A stretch of 64,000 nucleotides of DNA, from assembly GCF_001027545.1 (NCBI RefSeq), contig NZ_CP009498.1, positions 1,240,001 through 1,304,000 on the forward strand. Reading direction: 5' to 3'. The DNA is from Endomicrobium proavitum. GTDB taxonomy: Bacteria; Elusimicrobiota; Endomicrobiia; Endomicrobiales; Endomicrobiaceae. Below are positions 18,101-25,243 of the stretch, piece by piece; the first letter of the stretch is position 1; every line of letters begins with the position of its first letter. The translations under genes and the position numbers were made by a program. The notes beneath the pieces are model-generated. The model worked only from the letters and a program-made list of their open reading frames with translations, searched no databases and was not told where the DNA came from.

Positions 18101-18650
18101 CAGCTTTCCCCAAATTAAAAAAAAGCCCATCGGAATTTTCTTCCGATGAGCCCGTTATCAATTTTATTTGCCCTGTGTTTATAAAATTACTGCCGTTTAC
18201 TGCTATCCCCCACGGGTTGGCTATTATTATATCCGCTTTTTTTCCTGCTATTTCTATCGCCCCAAAGATTGTGCTTCCTGCGTTTCCGCTTATTACTTCG
18301 TTTATTATTACTTCCGCTTCTTGCTGCGTTAAATTTACATTGCCTTCTATTTCTACGTCTTCACCGGCGGCGCCTTGTCCTTTAAATAGTTCCGGCTTTA
18401 TACTGTTTTTTGAATTGTTCAATATTAAATTGTTTTCATCTACGTTGAACTTATCATACTTATTATGCGATATTCCTTTTTCATTCGGCGCTGCTACATT
18501 CACCACCGGCGTTCTTTTTGCTCCCACTTCTTCATACCTTACGTTTGCTCCTGCTCCTGCAGATACTTCTATATTATTTGCGCTGAAGGCATAGTTTATT
18601 TGACCTGCTACTATTGCCGTTGTTATTAGCAGGCTTACTAACTTTTTCAT
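12189..18650 (-). CDS. cdiA: CdiA-type two-partner-secreted toxin / filamentous hemagglutinin
   Basis: 2153 residues from MKKLVSLLITTAIVAGQINYAFS (signal peptide; AAGGA precedes the ATG at 18650, and a longer start at 18710 is unlikely). The TPS secretion domain spans about 30-180 (NKYDKFNV, ILNNS, SGNAGSTIFGAIEI, ANPWGIAVNGSNF; the usual NPNGI is NPWGI here). Long FHA/hemagglutinin beta-helix repeats with NNxI/GxV periodicity follow to about 1700, with an Ala/Glu-rich coiled segment near 1230-1300. A pre-toxin region has IGENLTKNNIVVQAIKTAL. The last 270 residues have GHADADVAFEIYP and NNCVDAIRDIFKAGGVKLPPD, an H...NC arrangement like permuted NlpC/P60 or papain-like cysteine hydrolases. The partner transporter CdiB is not in the window. 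A lipoprotein follows as putative immunity. Confidence 0.85.
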   Translation of the reverse strand: MKKLVSLLITTAIVAGQINYAFSANNIEVSAGAGANVRYEEVGAKRTPVVNVAAPNEKGISHNKYDKFNVDENNLILNNSKNSIKPELFKGQGAAGEDVEIEGNVNLTQQEAEVIINEVISGNAGSTIFGAIEIAGKKADIIIANPWGIAVNGSNFINTGQIKLITGSSEENSDGLFFNLGKAGRIEIGEEGLEHEDAVKLVSRYTKISGALKAKEIEIKAGYGKYDNESEEIIREEAQDNAENKYAVEASGFGSMYGNKIKIVATEEGFGVKTSANSNLISSVEDIEIKADGKVEIKGKVNSEEKIKIEAKEVKNEGGEIYAKEQVEIRADKAENVLAAGYIGSEGEVKIGVKELNNVSGVIEGSEVNIKADKINNGIYGVEGLINKINDEGWKSGEIKGGNINIEGLTQEKAKEVNNIGSEIKAENKLTIKAEEIKNEAIKTAGLDKIEGIGTMYVNKTLEQWKRHVIQYEYWQEYAGKSAGKDKGSYIGANEVEIEAGNIVNESATIEGKNKLSITGNNLINGARKFEYLLKSRWSSYNQWAANGFFGDEYMKDGTVTGDIWSKYIYTSDVLGKIVGGEIEINLQGDLEQELFSGAIVRTAGEDGKLIMSGIEAENNLTITANNINNSARLSAGGKTAIEAINNITNNDGEISGLKEVEIKAGNNFEGAATKQETGGRYNGGKWAFFGIPSYIIEYGKTHINEGGQIYSGGNLSIYSGGKINAKYLSIYGAGEVRLESEGDIKLEGIEKRDKYYIKYHYEFGEDVTRPLLGVLRSGGDMYIQGEKANMSLKGYMIGVGGNLYWHLPNGSLDILSMMGRSEYEVIEKQNKGWGRREEHREHEYKEWNVGSVVSVAGNVEILTGNNINILSSTLESLNGIMELTAGMDVNILAGANYESAERIKIENGTFGLSYEKEETRNEKTTAAASKISGAKGVKIKAGNEVNIIGSDIEGGADSRIEAKNNINILSFEESEKSYYHHEKESFNALGALAGTMFGGLVGGIVAGNAFKNKDSEEKNVETTKERGSSINIAGALLIKSETKDITITGSEIAAKEIDVVAQQGAINILTALETQSAYNKKESGNKLTGTETDIKAKETGSNKSTSILSGKNIRLISAKAITSISGKYEAGEDVDLISGYVINSQGELERAKDEKGNNVEGKINLLAAQDYENSYSYHKKSGGLLDMINPANIKIDISGRGIEASTSYEESVDESTSKIGVAQVNEIKAAGKVNIESTKDVISAGSQIEANGDINVTADGKIILASAQNSQSSESRHDETTVTVGVKIGNAYVDAGYAAAAVVEAEQAVEKAASELKRIQELQEQGKASQEAVDDATANVAMASLNLANATVGLAASIAGAASAASSSFGTGMYASAFANYDTMSQQSKSESILGVQGNIASNGNINFKSANDMIQEGTNAYATNGTLSYNVGNNLIIQASKDTYAQEDKSEHASAGVSVGNNAVQVHAGAGESSSKIKATTYNNSESVANNIEINVGNNATLSGANVTAKNNLDVTVGNNLTVESLQDTYYSKANSWDANVSVGIGTKSMGSLLGGEKSNAGNNSVGAGFNTGNDYTDSAWVTEQTSLTGGNNVTISVGNKTTLTGAVIASASDNLTLTTKELEHNDIEDRNITESKGFGLSTSIGTSQSDKGKTNVAPNGSTTLTLKNTGEEKEQTTKATIGNGTIIIGGVEQTENDLQGLNRNVTNTQETTKDIITGALDASATIDNRALLGFIKTEVKDKDGNTVYEQNEDGSIKTNANGEAIAKTTTGYQSIANDFANLDTNLAQIGENLTKNNIVVQAIKTALDNQNDLDLIDAAKQYVNLDKKTKETLAKAADIINGATNASPEELQKALNDIANIYNENGEKLQGLEIANVEGNIAGLSYVDESGTRQTVTIDFRNVDITNPNAIAEVIAHETTDIASHHAKEGNADSRGSMASAIMDMNNYGNANTNKMTTDEWLATYDGNSTLSLGSVNMVNSMMNSNLGAGHADADVAFEIYPDRVGNKGHMTGYFQDGNGSWYNYDQGANGSYSLLELFFVETAPGKLIQSITGMVPAGINVIHKYGDLEGELRNNPNVVYIETTIEQDKKIAQQARINQLDPGGYRVITNNCVDAIRDIFKAGGVKLPPDISPVPNTYFMQLQQMYLSK

Positions 18651-18701
18651 TCGTTTCTTTTCCTTTTTATGGTTGTTAATATTATAAAATTTAAAATAAA
18701 G

Positions 18702-18775
18702 CGCCGCCAACGGGATTTGAACCCGTGATCTCCGCCTTGAGAGGGCGATGTCCTAAACCGCTAGACGATGGCGGC
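18702..18775 (-). tRNA. tRNA-Glu (anticodon CTC)
   Basis: Folding the minus strand gives a perfect 7-bp acceptor (GCCGCCA/TGGCGGC), D arm GTC...GAC, anticodon arm TCGCC-CTCTCAA-GGCGG with anticodon CTC, and T arm ACGGG-TTCAAAT-CCCGT. The CCA end is not encoded. Its 3' end is 51 bp upstream of the cdiA start on the same strand, a common insertion neighbourhood for genomic islands. Confidence 0.95.
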
Positions 18776-18802
18776 AATGCGCAAGTAAAAACAACGATAA
18801 GT

Positions 18803-18811
18803 ATTATAACA
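18803..18811 (-). promoter_or_regulatory. tRNA-Glu promoter, extended -10
   Basis: The minus strand reads TTTGTTATAAT about 28 bp before the tRNA 5' end: TG-N-TATAAT with no clear -35. The same 11 bases form the 3' end of the type II-C CRISPR repeats in this window. That supports both as working promoters in this organism. Confidence 0.6.
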
Positions 18812-18878
18812 AATTTTGAGGCGTTATTACTTTGACTGCGAGAACGTTTTAACTTTATTTATGTCATTACAAAATTTT

Positions 18879-21800
18879 CTATTTATTATTTTGATGGGCT
18901 ACCGACATCATTAATTTTATTCTGTTTATTTGGTTTACTTCGCTGGCGCCGGGGTCGTAATCAACGGCGGAAATGTTTACGTTATTGTAGCGGCGTTTTA
19001 ATTCTTTCATAACGCCTTTGCCGGTTATGTGGTTTGGCAAACACCCGAACGGCTGCACGCAGACAATATTATTAATGCCGTCTTCAATAAGCTCTAACAT
19101 TTCCGCGGTAAGAAGCCAGCCTTCTCCGGTTTGGTTGCAGACGGAAATAATTTCAGACGCTTTATCGGCAAGCTCTTTTGTTGTGTGGTAAGACGCAAAA
19201 TTTTTACTTTTTTTAAGCTGCTTTCTTATGGAGTAACGCAGTTTTTCAACGTAATGTATTGCAATCCACGATATCGCTCTGTTTTTAAAACTGCCGGCAA
19301 GATATTTATGTTTATAAACATCGTCAAGCATGCAATAAAGAAGAAAGTCGGTCATGTCCGGCACCACGACTTGCGCGCCTTCTTTTTCTAAAACCGAAAC
19401 TAAATTATTGTTTGCGTCAGGATGAAACTTTACAAGAATTTCGCCCACCACGCCAACGCGCGGTTTTTTAATTTTTTTCACCGGTATGGCGTCAAAATCG
19501 CGGACGATTTTTTTTACCGTATTTTTAAATTCAAAAAGATAAGTTTTTTTAATTGTTTCAGACAGCCTCATAAGCCACTCTTCGGTAAGCGCGTCCGTCT
19601 GACCCGCGTGCAATTCGTAAGGGCGCATGCGGTTTGAAAGACGCATTAACAAATCTCCGTAAAGCAGCACAAGCAGCGCGTCTTTTAAAAGCCCGAACGT
19701 TACGCCGAGCGTTTTATTGAGCGTTGAATTTGTTGTAGATAAAGAAATTACGGGAATATTTTTAAAGCCCGCTTTTTCCGCCGCTTTTCTTAAAAAACCA
19801 GCGTAGTTTGTAGCTCTGCACCCTCCGCCGGTTTGCGAAATTATCATTGCGGTTTTATTTATATCGTATTTTCCGGATTTTAACGCGTTGATTAATTGCC
19901 CCACAACGACTATTGTAGGATAACACGCGTCGTTGTTAACGTATCTTAAACCTTCTTCAATATCCGCTTTTGTTACTTTAGGAAGCACTTCAAGTTTTAT
20001 TCCACGCGCTCGCATAACGGCACCGGCAAGTCTGAAATGAACGGGCGACATCTGCGGACACAAAATTGTGTAAGAATCTTTCATGTCTCTTGTAAACTCC
20101 GAAAACTTTGTGCCTTCAAAAACGTCTTCGCTGAACTTTAAGCCTTTTCTTTCTTTTATAGCGGCAAGCAAAGAACGTATGCGTATTTTTACCGCGCCCA
20201 AATTTGAGCCTTCGTCTATTTTTAAAACCGTATAAATTTTGCCGGACTTGGAAAGAATATCTTCAACTTGTTCCGTGGTTATTGCGTCCAACCCGCAGCC
20301 GAAAGAGTTAAGCTGGATAAGTTCCAAACTGTCAATTTTTGTGGCTAAATTTGCCGCGCGGTAAAGGCGCGAATGATACATCCACTGATCTACAAAATTT
20401 ATTTTAGGAAGCGCGCCGGACAAATGCGCCACGGAATCTTCGCTTAAAACAGCCATGCCGTGCGAAGCAATTAAATCCGCAACGCCGTGATTTATAGCAG
20501 GGTCTATATGGTAAGGACGCCCCGCCAAAATTACCGCCGGTTTTCCCATTTCTTTAATTTCTTTTATAAGTTTTGCGCCCTGTTTTCTTATATCTTTTTT
20601 AAATAAATTCAGCGACGCGCGCGCCCTAAGCACGGCAAGCGCAATTTCTTTTTTTGTAAGTTTATAATCTTTCAACTCTTCGTGAAGCCTGTATATAAGT
20701 TTTTTAACGTTATCAAACGGCAAAAACGGCTGCAAAAATTTTATTTGTTTTTCTTCAAGCGCGCCCATGTTTAAACGCACAACTTCCGGATAACTTCCCA
20801 CAACCGGACAGTTGTAATGATTGTCCGCGTCTTTAAACTCTTTTACCTCAAACGGAATGCACGGATAAAATATTGTTTTAACGCCTTTTTCTATTAAATT
20901 TTCAATATGACCGTGCACCATTTTTGCGGGAAAACACACCGTTTGCGACGGAATGCTTTCCAAACCGCTATTAAAAAGTTCATTGGAAGAAGCGTCGGAC
21001 AAAACCACGCTAAAACCGAGACGGCTGAAAAATTCAAACCAAAACGGATAATTTTCATACATATTTAAAGCGCGCGCAATGCCTATTTCTCCGCGGCGCG
21101 CTTTTTCTTTGGGCAGCGGTTTGTAGTAATCAAACAGGCGTTTATATTTGTAGTCAAACATGTTGAATTCAAAACTCTGCACTTTTTTATTTTGCAAAAC
21201 GTTTTCGCATCTGTTTCCGGAAATAAAAGTTTTGCCGTCGGGGAAAACGGTAATGTTTAACAAACATTTATTGGCGCAGCCTTTGCAGCGCGTGTCTCTT
21301 GTTTTACATGAAAATTCTTTTAATTTTTCTTTGCTTATAAGCGAAGACGAGGTTTTTTTATTTTGCAAAGCTATAAGCGCCGCGCCGAACGCGCCCATAA
21401 GCCCCGCAATGTCGGGGCGCGTAACTTTTGTTTCAAGCAAAATTTCTGCGGCGCGCAAAACGCCGTTGTTAAAAAACGTTCCGCCCTGCACTACAATATT
21501 TTCGCCAAGCTCTTTGGGATTGGAAATTTTTATAACTTTATAAAGCGCGTTTTTTATTACGGAATAATCAAGCCCCGCGGAAATATCGGCGGCGCTTGAA
21601 CCTTCTTTTTGCGCCTGCTTAATTTTAGAATTCATAAACACGGTGCAGCGAGAACCTAAATCTACGGGCTTTTTTGCGCGCAATGCGAGTTTTGCAAAAT
21701 CTTCAACGCCGTAACCTAACGACTGCGCAAAATTTTGTATAAACGAACCGCACCCCGAAGAGCACGCTTCGTTTAAAATTATTTTATCTATAAGCCCTTT

Positions 21801-23126
21801 TTTAACGTAAATGCATTTCATATCCTGCCCGCCGATATCTAAAATAAAAGATACGTGCGGGTTAAAATGTCTTGCGGCTTTATAGTGGGCTATTGTTTCC
21901 ACTTCTCCTTCGTCAAAACCAAGCGCGGCTTTTATTAACGCTTCGCCGTAACCGGTAACGCACGCGCCCGCAATTTCCGCATGCGCCGGAAGCTTTTTAT
22001 AAACGTCTTTTAAAACGTCAACTACAGACTGCAGAGGGTTGCCGTTATTTGGTCCGTAATATGAATACGCTATTTTTTTATCTTTGGTAATAAGCGCGGC
22101 TTTTGTGGTTGTTGAGCCGGCGTCAACGCCTAAAAATAAATTTCCTTCAACGTTTTTTAATTCCGTTTTTGTTGCGGCGGTTTTTGCGTGGCGAAGCTCA
22201 AAATCGGCAAACTCTTTTTCGTCCGCAAAAAGAGGCGCTAAATTTTCGCCGTCATTATTTAAATTTTCCGACTTTAAATTTTCAAACTGAACGCGCAAAG
22301 CGGACAACTCCGTTTTAATTCCTTTGCCCAAAAGCGCCGCGCCGAACGAAACAAAAAAGTGCGCATTTTGAGGAAACAAAATATTTTCGGGTTTTAGTTT
22401 TAAAGATTTAATGAAAAGTTCGCGAAGTTCCGACAAGAAAAAAAGAGGACCGCCAAGAAAACACACGTTTCCTTTTATGGTTCGCCCTCTGGCAAGGCCG
22501 CCTATTGTTTGATTAACAACCGCCTGCAGAACGCTTGCGGCTATATCTTCTTTTGCCGCGCCTTCGTTAAGCAGCGGCATAATATCCGTTTTTGCAAAAA
22601 CGCCGCAACGGGCGGCTATGGGGTAAATTGTTTTATGTTTTTTGGCAAGTTCGTTAACGCCGGCGGAGTCTGTAGTTAAAACTTGCGCCATTTGGTCTAT
22701 AAACGCTCCCGTTCCGCCGGCGCAGGTTTCGTTCATGCGCTGGTCTATGGAAGAGTCGTCGAAAAAAGTTATCTTTGCGTCTTCGCCGCCAAGCTCTATG
22801 GCAACGTCGGCTTTGGGCAAAAAAGTTTTTATGGCTTTTGTGCAGGCGATAACTTCCTGCTCAAAACCTATTCCTGTTTTTTGCGACAAAGTTATAGCGC
22901 CCGAGCCCGTGGCGCAAACGGTCATGGAAGTATTTTTTAATTCCTGCGGCGCTTCGTCTATCAAACTTATTATTGTGTTTAAAAGGTCAAGCTGATGTCT
23001 TTTGTAATTGCAATAGACGGGTTCGTTTTTTGCATTTAATATTGAAAGCTTTACCGTTGTAGAACCTATGTCCAAACCGGCTTTAAAGACTTCGTCTTTT
23101 TTATAATCTATAACTTTATTTACCAT
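18879..23126 (-). CDS. Giant acyl-CoA dehydratase activase-related protein (BadF/BadG/HgdC type)
   Basis: 1415 residues. Two tandem ASKHA ATPase domains: the first at about 14-280 with GLDIGSTTVKLSI and the [4Fe-4S] bridge region MNETCAGGTGAFIDQMA; the second at about 327-590 with GVDAGSTTTKAALI, ILDIGGQDMK and LNEACSSGCGSFIQ. A cysteine cluster at about 615-655 (RCKGCANKC, GNRC) follows, then a DUF2229-type domain (IGIARALNMYENYPFW) and a C-terminal domain related to HgdB dehydratase subunits (QTGGGCRATNYAGFLRKA). The family uses ATP to inject a low-potential electron into iron-sulfur enzymes, such as 2-hydroxyacyl-CoA dehydratases. The substrate enzyme is not adjacent. It is divergent from the MetH-activation gene with only 35 bp between them. 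Confidence 0.85.
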   Translation of the reverse strand: MVNKVIDYKKDEVFKAGLDIGSTTVKLSILNAKNEPVYCNYKRHQLDLLNTIISLIDEAPQELKNTSMTVCATGSGAITLSQKTGIGFEQEVIACTKAIKTFLPKADVAIELGGEDAKITFFDDSSIDQRMNETCAGGTGAFIDQMAQVLTTDSAGVNELAKKHKTIYPIAARCGVFAKTDIMPLLNEGAAKEDIAASVLQAVVNQTIGGLARGRTIKGNVCFLGGPLFFLSELRELFIKSLKLKPENILFPQNAHFFVSFGAALLGKGIKTELSALRVQFENLKSENLNNDGENLAPLFADEKEFADFELRHAKTAATKTELKNVEGNLFLGVDAGSTTTKAALITKDKKIAYSYYGPNNGNPLQSVVDVLKDVYKKLPAHAEIAGACVTGYGEALIKAALGFDEGEVETIAHYKAARHFNPHVSFILDIGGQDMKCIYVKKGLIDKIILNEACSSGCGSFIQNFAQSLGYGVEDFAKLALRAKKPVDLGSRCTVFMNSKIKQAQKEGSSAADISAGLDYSVIKNALYKVIKISNPKELGENIVVQGGTFFNNGVLRAAEILLETKVTRPDIAGLMGAFGAALIALQNKKTSSSLISKEKLKEFSCKTRDTRCKGCANKCLLNITVFPDGKTFISGNRCENVLQNKKVQSFEFNMFDYKYKRLFDYYKPLPKEKARRGEIGIARALNMYENYPFWFEFFSRLGFSVVLSDASSNELFNSGLESIPSQTVCFPAKMVHGHIENLIEKGVKTIFYPCIPFEVKEFKDADNHYNCPVVGSYPEVVRLNMGALEEKQIKFLQPFLPFDNVKKLIYRLHEELKDYKLTKKEIALAVLRARASLNLFKKDIRKQGAKLIKEIKEMGKPAVILAGRPYHIDPAINHGVADLIASHGMAVLSEDSVAHLSGALPKINFVDQWMYHSRLYRAANLATKIDSLELIQLNSFGCGLDAITTEQVEDILSKSGKIYTVLKIDEGSNLGAVKIRIRSLLAAIKERKGLKFSEDVFEGTKFSEFTRDMKDSYTILCPQMSPVHFRLAGAVMRARGIKLEVLPKVTKADIEEGLRYVNNDACYPTIVVVGQLINALKSGKYDINKTAMIISQTGGGCRATNYAGFLRKAAEKAGFKNIPVISLSTTNSTLNKTLGVTFGLLKDALLVLLYGDLLMRLSNRMRPYELHAGQTDALTEEWLMRLSETIKKTYLFEFKNTVKKIVRDFDAIPVKKIKKPRVGVVGEILVKFHPDANNNLVSVLEKEGAQVVVPDMTDFLLYCMLDDVYKHKYLAGSFKNRAISWIAIHYVEKLRYSIRKQLKKSKNFASYHTTKELADKASEIISVCNQTGEGWLLTAEMLELIEDGINNIVCVQPFGCLPNHITGKGVMKELKRRYNNVNISAVDYDPGASEVNQINRIKLMMSVAHQNNK

Positions 23127-23161
23127 AATACCTATTATACCAAATATGCTAAACTATACGC

Positions 23162-23770
23162 ATGATAAACGTTTCAACAATAAAAATACCATACGAAAAA
23201 CTTCTTGCGCGCCTTGGCTACCTTAAAGCCAAAACAAAACTTGACGCCAAAACGGAAATTTTAATTAAAGAAAATTTGGCTTTGGCGCAAAAACTTATAT
23301 CGCCGAAAGCCGTTATTGCGTTTAGCAAAATACATATAACGGAAGATATTATCTCTCTTAGCGGCAAATTTAAAATAACCGGCAAAGATATTGCAAAACT
23401 TTTGGACGGCTGTTTTAAAGCTTACGGCATTGCGGTAACTATAGGCAAGGCTTTAGAGCAGAAAAGAAATTTTTTTATAGAAAACAAAGAAACTTTCAAC
23501 GCGCTTGTTTTAGATTCGGCAGGCTCTGTTGCGGCGGAAGAAGCCATAACCCTTGCCAACAGCCAGATAAAAGATTTTGAAACCTCCGCCGGCAACGCTT
23601 TAACAAAACGCTACTCTCCCGGATACGGCGACTGGCAACTTTCATCGCAAAAAGATTTTTTAAACTGGCTTGGCGCACAAAAAATAGGAATCTCTCTTAC
23701 GCAGCACTACCTGATGACGCCGGAAAAATCAGTGTCGGCAATTATAGGCGTTAAAACTTACCTGTCGTAA
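23162..23770 (+). CDS. Stand-alone cobalamin-dependent methionine synthase activation protein
   Basis: 202 residues resembling the C-terminal AdoMet-binding activation domain of MetH. The signature RYSPGYGDWQLSSQ (about 155-168) and the closing MTPEKSVSAIIGV match that fold. In E. coli the domain is fused to MetH. Here MetH (25244-27661) lacks it, and this protein presumably supplies reductive methylation of oxidised cob(II)alamin. It is the only plus-strand gene in this block, separated by 35 bp from the divergent activase gene and convergent with the exporter. A direct ATG start follows a weak leader. Confidence 0.85.
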   Translation: MINVSTIKIPYEKLLARLGYLKAKTKLDAKTEILIKENLALAQKLISPKAVIAFSKIHITEDIISLSGKFKITGKDIAKLLDGCFKAYGIAVTIGKALEQKRNFFIENKETFNALVLDSAGSVAAEEAITLANSQIKDFETSAGNALTKRYSPGYGDWQLSSQKDFLNWLGAQKIGISLTQHYLMTPEKSVSAIIGVKTYLS

Positions 23771-23775
23771 ATTTA

Positions 23776-25194
23776 TTAAATATTATTATTTTCTATTGAA
23801 GCAATTTTTGTTCCGGCGGATTTAGGAATGAAAATAAAAAGCGCTGCGCCTATTACGGAAATTGCGCTTACTATTATATAGGTTAAATGAAACGCCTCCA
23901 GAAGCACGTTTTGTTTTGCGGCTACAAAACCTATGCCGCCGGTTTTGGCAAGCAAAAGCGCGGCGATTGCAACGCCCAAAGAAATTGATATTTGAAAAGA
24001 CACGGAAAGCAAATTGTTTGCTCTGCTCATTAATTTATCGGGCACGTCTATAAGCGCTAAAGTATTTATTGCCGTAAACTGCAAAGAGTTTGCCATACCT
24101 ATAAAAGAATACAAAACTACAATTACCCACAACGGGGTTGAAAACCCGATAAAACCCGCCGCAAGTATAAACGTGCTTAAAAATAATGTGTTGCCGATAA
24201 GAAATTTTTTGTATCCCGCTTTAAGTATTAGCGGCGCGGCAAAAGTTTTTGCAAACAAAGCCGCTATGCCCATGGGAATCATCATCATTCCCGATTTTGA
24301 CGGCGTCCAGCCTAACGCGGTTTGAAAAAATAAAGGCGCTAAAAACGGAAACGCTCCGCCGACAATTCTTATAAAAATATTTCCGGCAATACCTATTGCA
24401 AAACTTGGAATTTTAAACATCGCAATATTAAAAATTGCGTTTTTACGATTGCGCGCGTAAAAATAATAAAAAGCGGCAAACGCTAAAGCAATCAGCGCGA
24501 AATTCCAATTTGAGAAATTTCCAATTATATTTTCTGAAAAACTTACCGCCGAAAGAAAAAGAATAGCGGCGTCAATAAGTAAAAAACCTTTAAAATCAAA
24601 CTTTGCGGGAACGCCCAAAGAATCTATTTTAGGCATTAAATAAATTGTTGCAAAAAAACACAAAAAACCGACGGGAATATTTATTAAAAAAATCCAATGC
24701 CAGCTTGCGTATTGCACCAAAAAACCGCCAAGCGTAGGGCCTATTAACGGACCTATTAACGCCGGCAAAACCATAAAACTTAAAACGTTTGCGTATTGAT
24801 CTCTGGGAGAAACTCTTAAAACCGCAAGACGCGCTACCGGCACCAAAAATGCGCCGCCAGCGCCTTGTAAAATTCTTGACAATGAAAGCGTCAGCAAACT
24901 TCCCGACATTGCGCAGCAAAACGAACCTAAAGTAAAAACGGAAATTGCAAACAAAAAAGCTTTTTTTATGCCGAACTTATCCGAAAACCAACCCGACACC
25001 GGAAGAAAAATTGCAACAGCCAGCAAGTAAGAAATTACCGAAGACTGCATCTGCAAAGGGTTTTCGCCCAAGCTGTCAGCAATAGCGGGCAGAGCTGTGT
25101 TTAAAACAGACCCGTCTAACATCTGCATAAATAACGCCGTGGCGGCAAGCCACGGCATAAGTTTAATTTTAAATTCCTGAGAATATGTTTTCAT
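23776..25194 (-). CDS. MFS drug exporter, DHA2 (EmrB/QacA-like) family
   Basis: 472 residues with about 13-14 membrane segments. Motif A is GWFSDKFGIKKAF (about 66-78). Motif C lies in the fifth helix (LPALIGPLIGPTLGGFL), and D1 is LDGSVLNTALPAIADSL at about 25-41, all typical of proton-driven 14-TMS multidrug exporters. It ends 5 bp past the convergent MetH-activation gene and lies 49 bp after metH on the same strand. Substrate unknown; no regulator is adjacent. Confidence 0.88.
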   Translation of the reverse strand: MKTYSQEFKIKLMPWLAATALFMQMLDGSVLNTALPAIADSLGENPLQMQSSVISYLLAVAIFLPVSGWFSDKFGIKKAFLFAISVFTLGSFCCAMSGSLLTLSLSRILQGAGGAFLVPVARLAVLRVSPRDQYANVLSFMVLPALIGPLIGPTLGGFLVQYASWHWIFLINIPVGFLCFFATIYLMPKIDSLGVPAKFDFKGFLLIDAAILFLSAVSFSENIIGNFSNWNFALIALAFAAFYYFYARNRKNAIFNIAMFKIPSFAIGIAGNIFIRIVGGAFPFLAPLFFQTALGWTPSKSGMMMIPMGIAALFAKTFAAPLILKAGYKKFLIGNTLFLSTFILAAGFIGFSTPLWVIVVLYSFIGMANSLQFTAINTLALIDVPDKLMSRANNLLSVSFQISISLGVAIAALLLAKTGGIGFVAAKQNVLLEAFHLTYIIVSAISVIGAALFIFIPKSAGTKIASIENNNI

Positions 25195-25243
25195 GATTTT
25201 TAAAACCGTAGAAAATTTTTTATTAAGCGCGCAACAAAGCCAG

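Noticed and set aside
12539-18594. Many plus-strand frames opposite cdiA, one of 440 codons
   Set aside because: They are Leu/Ser/Phe-rich mirror images of the repetitive cdiA coding strand, without Shine-Dalgarno or recognisable domains.
9878-18878. cdiB (TpsB outer-membrane transporter) in the CDI locus
   Set aside because: No frame with POTRA or barrel features exists between the tRNA and phoB.
23496-23678. Minus-strand frame inside the MetH activation gene
   Set aside because: It is a shadow of a well-supported plus-strand gene.
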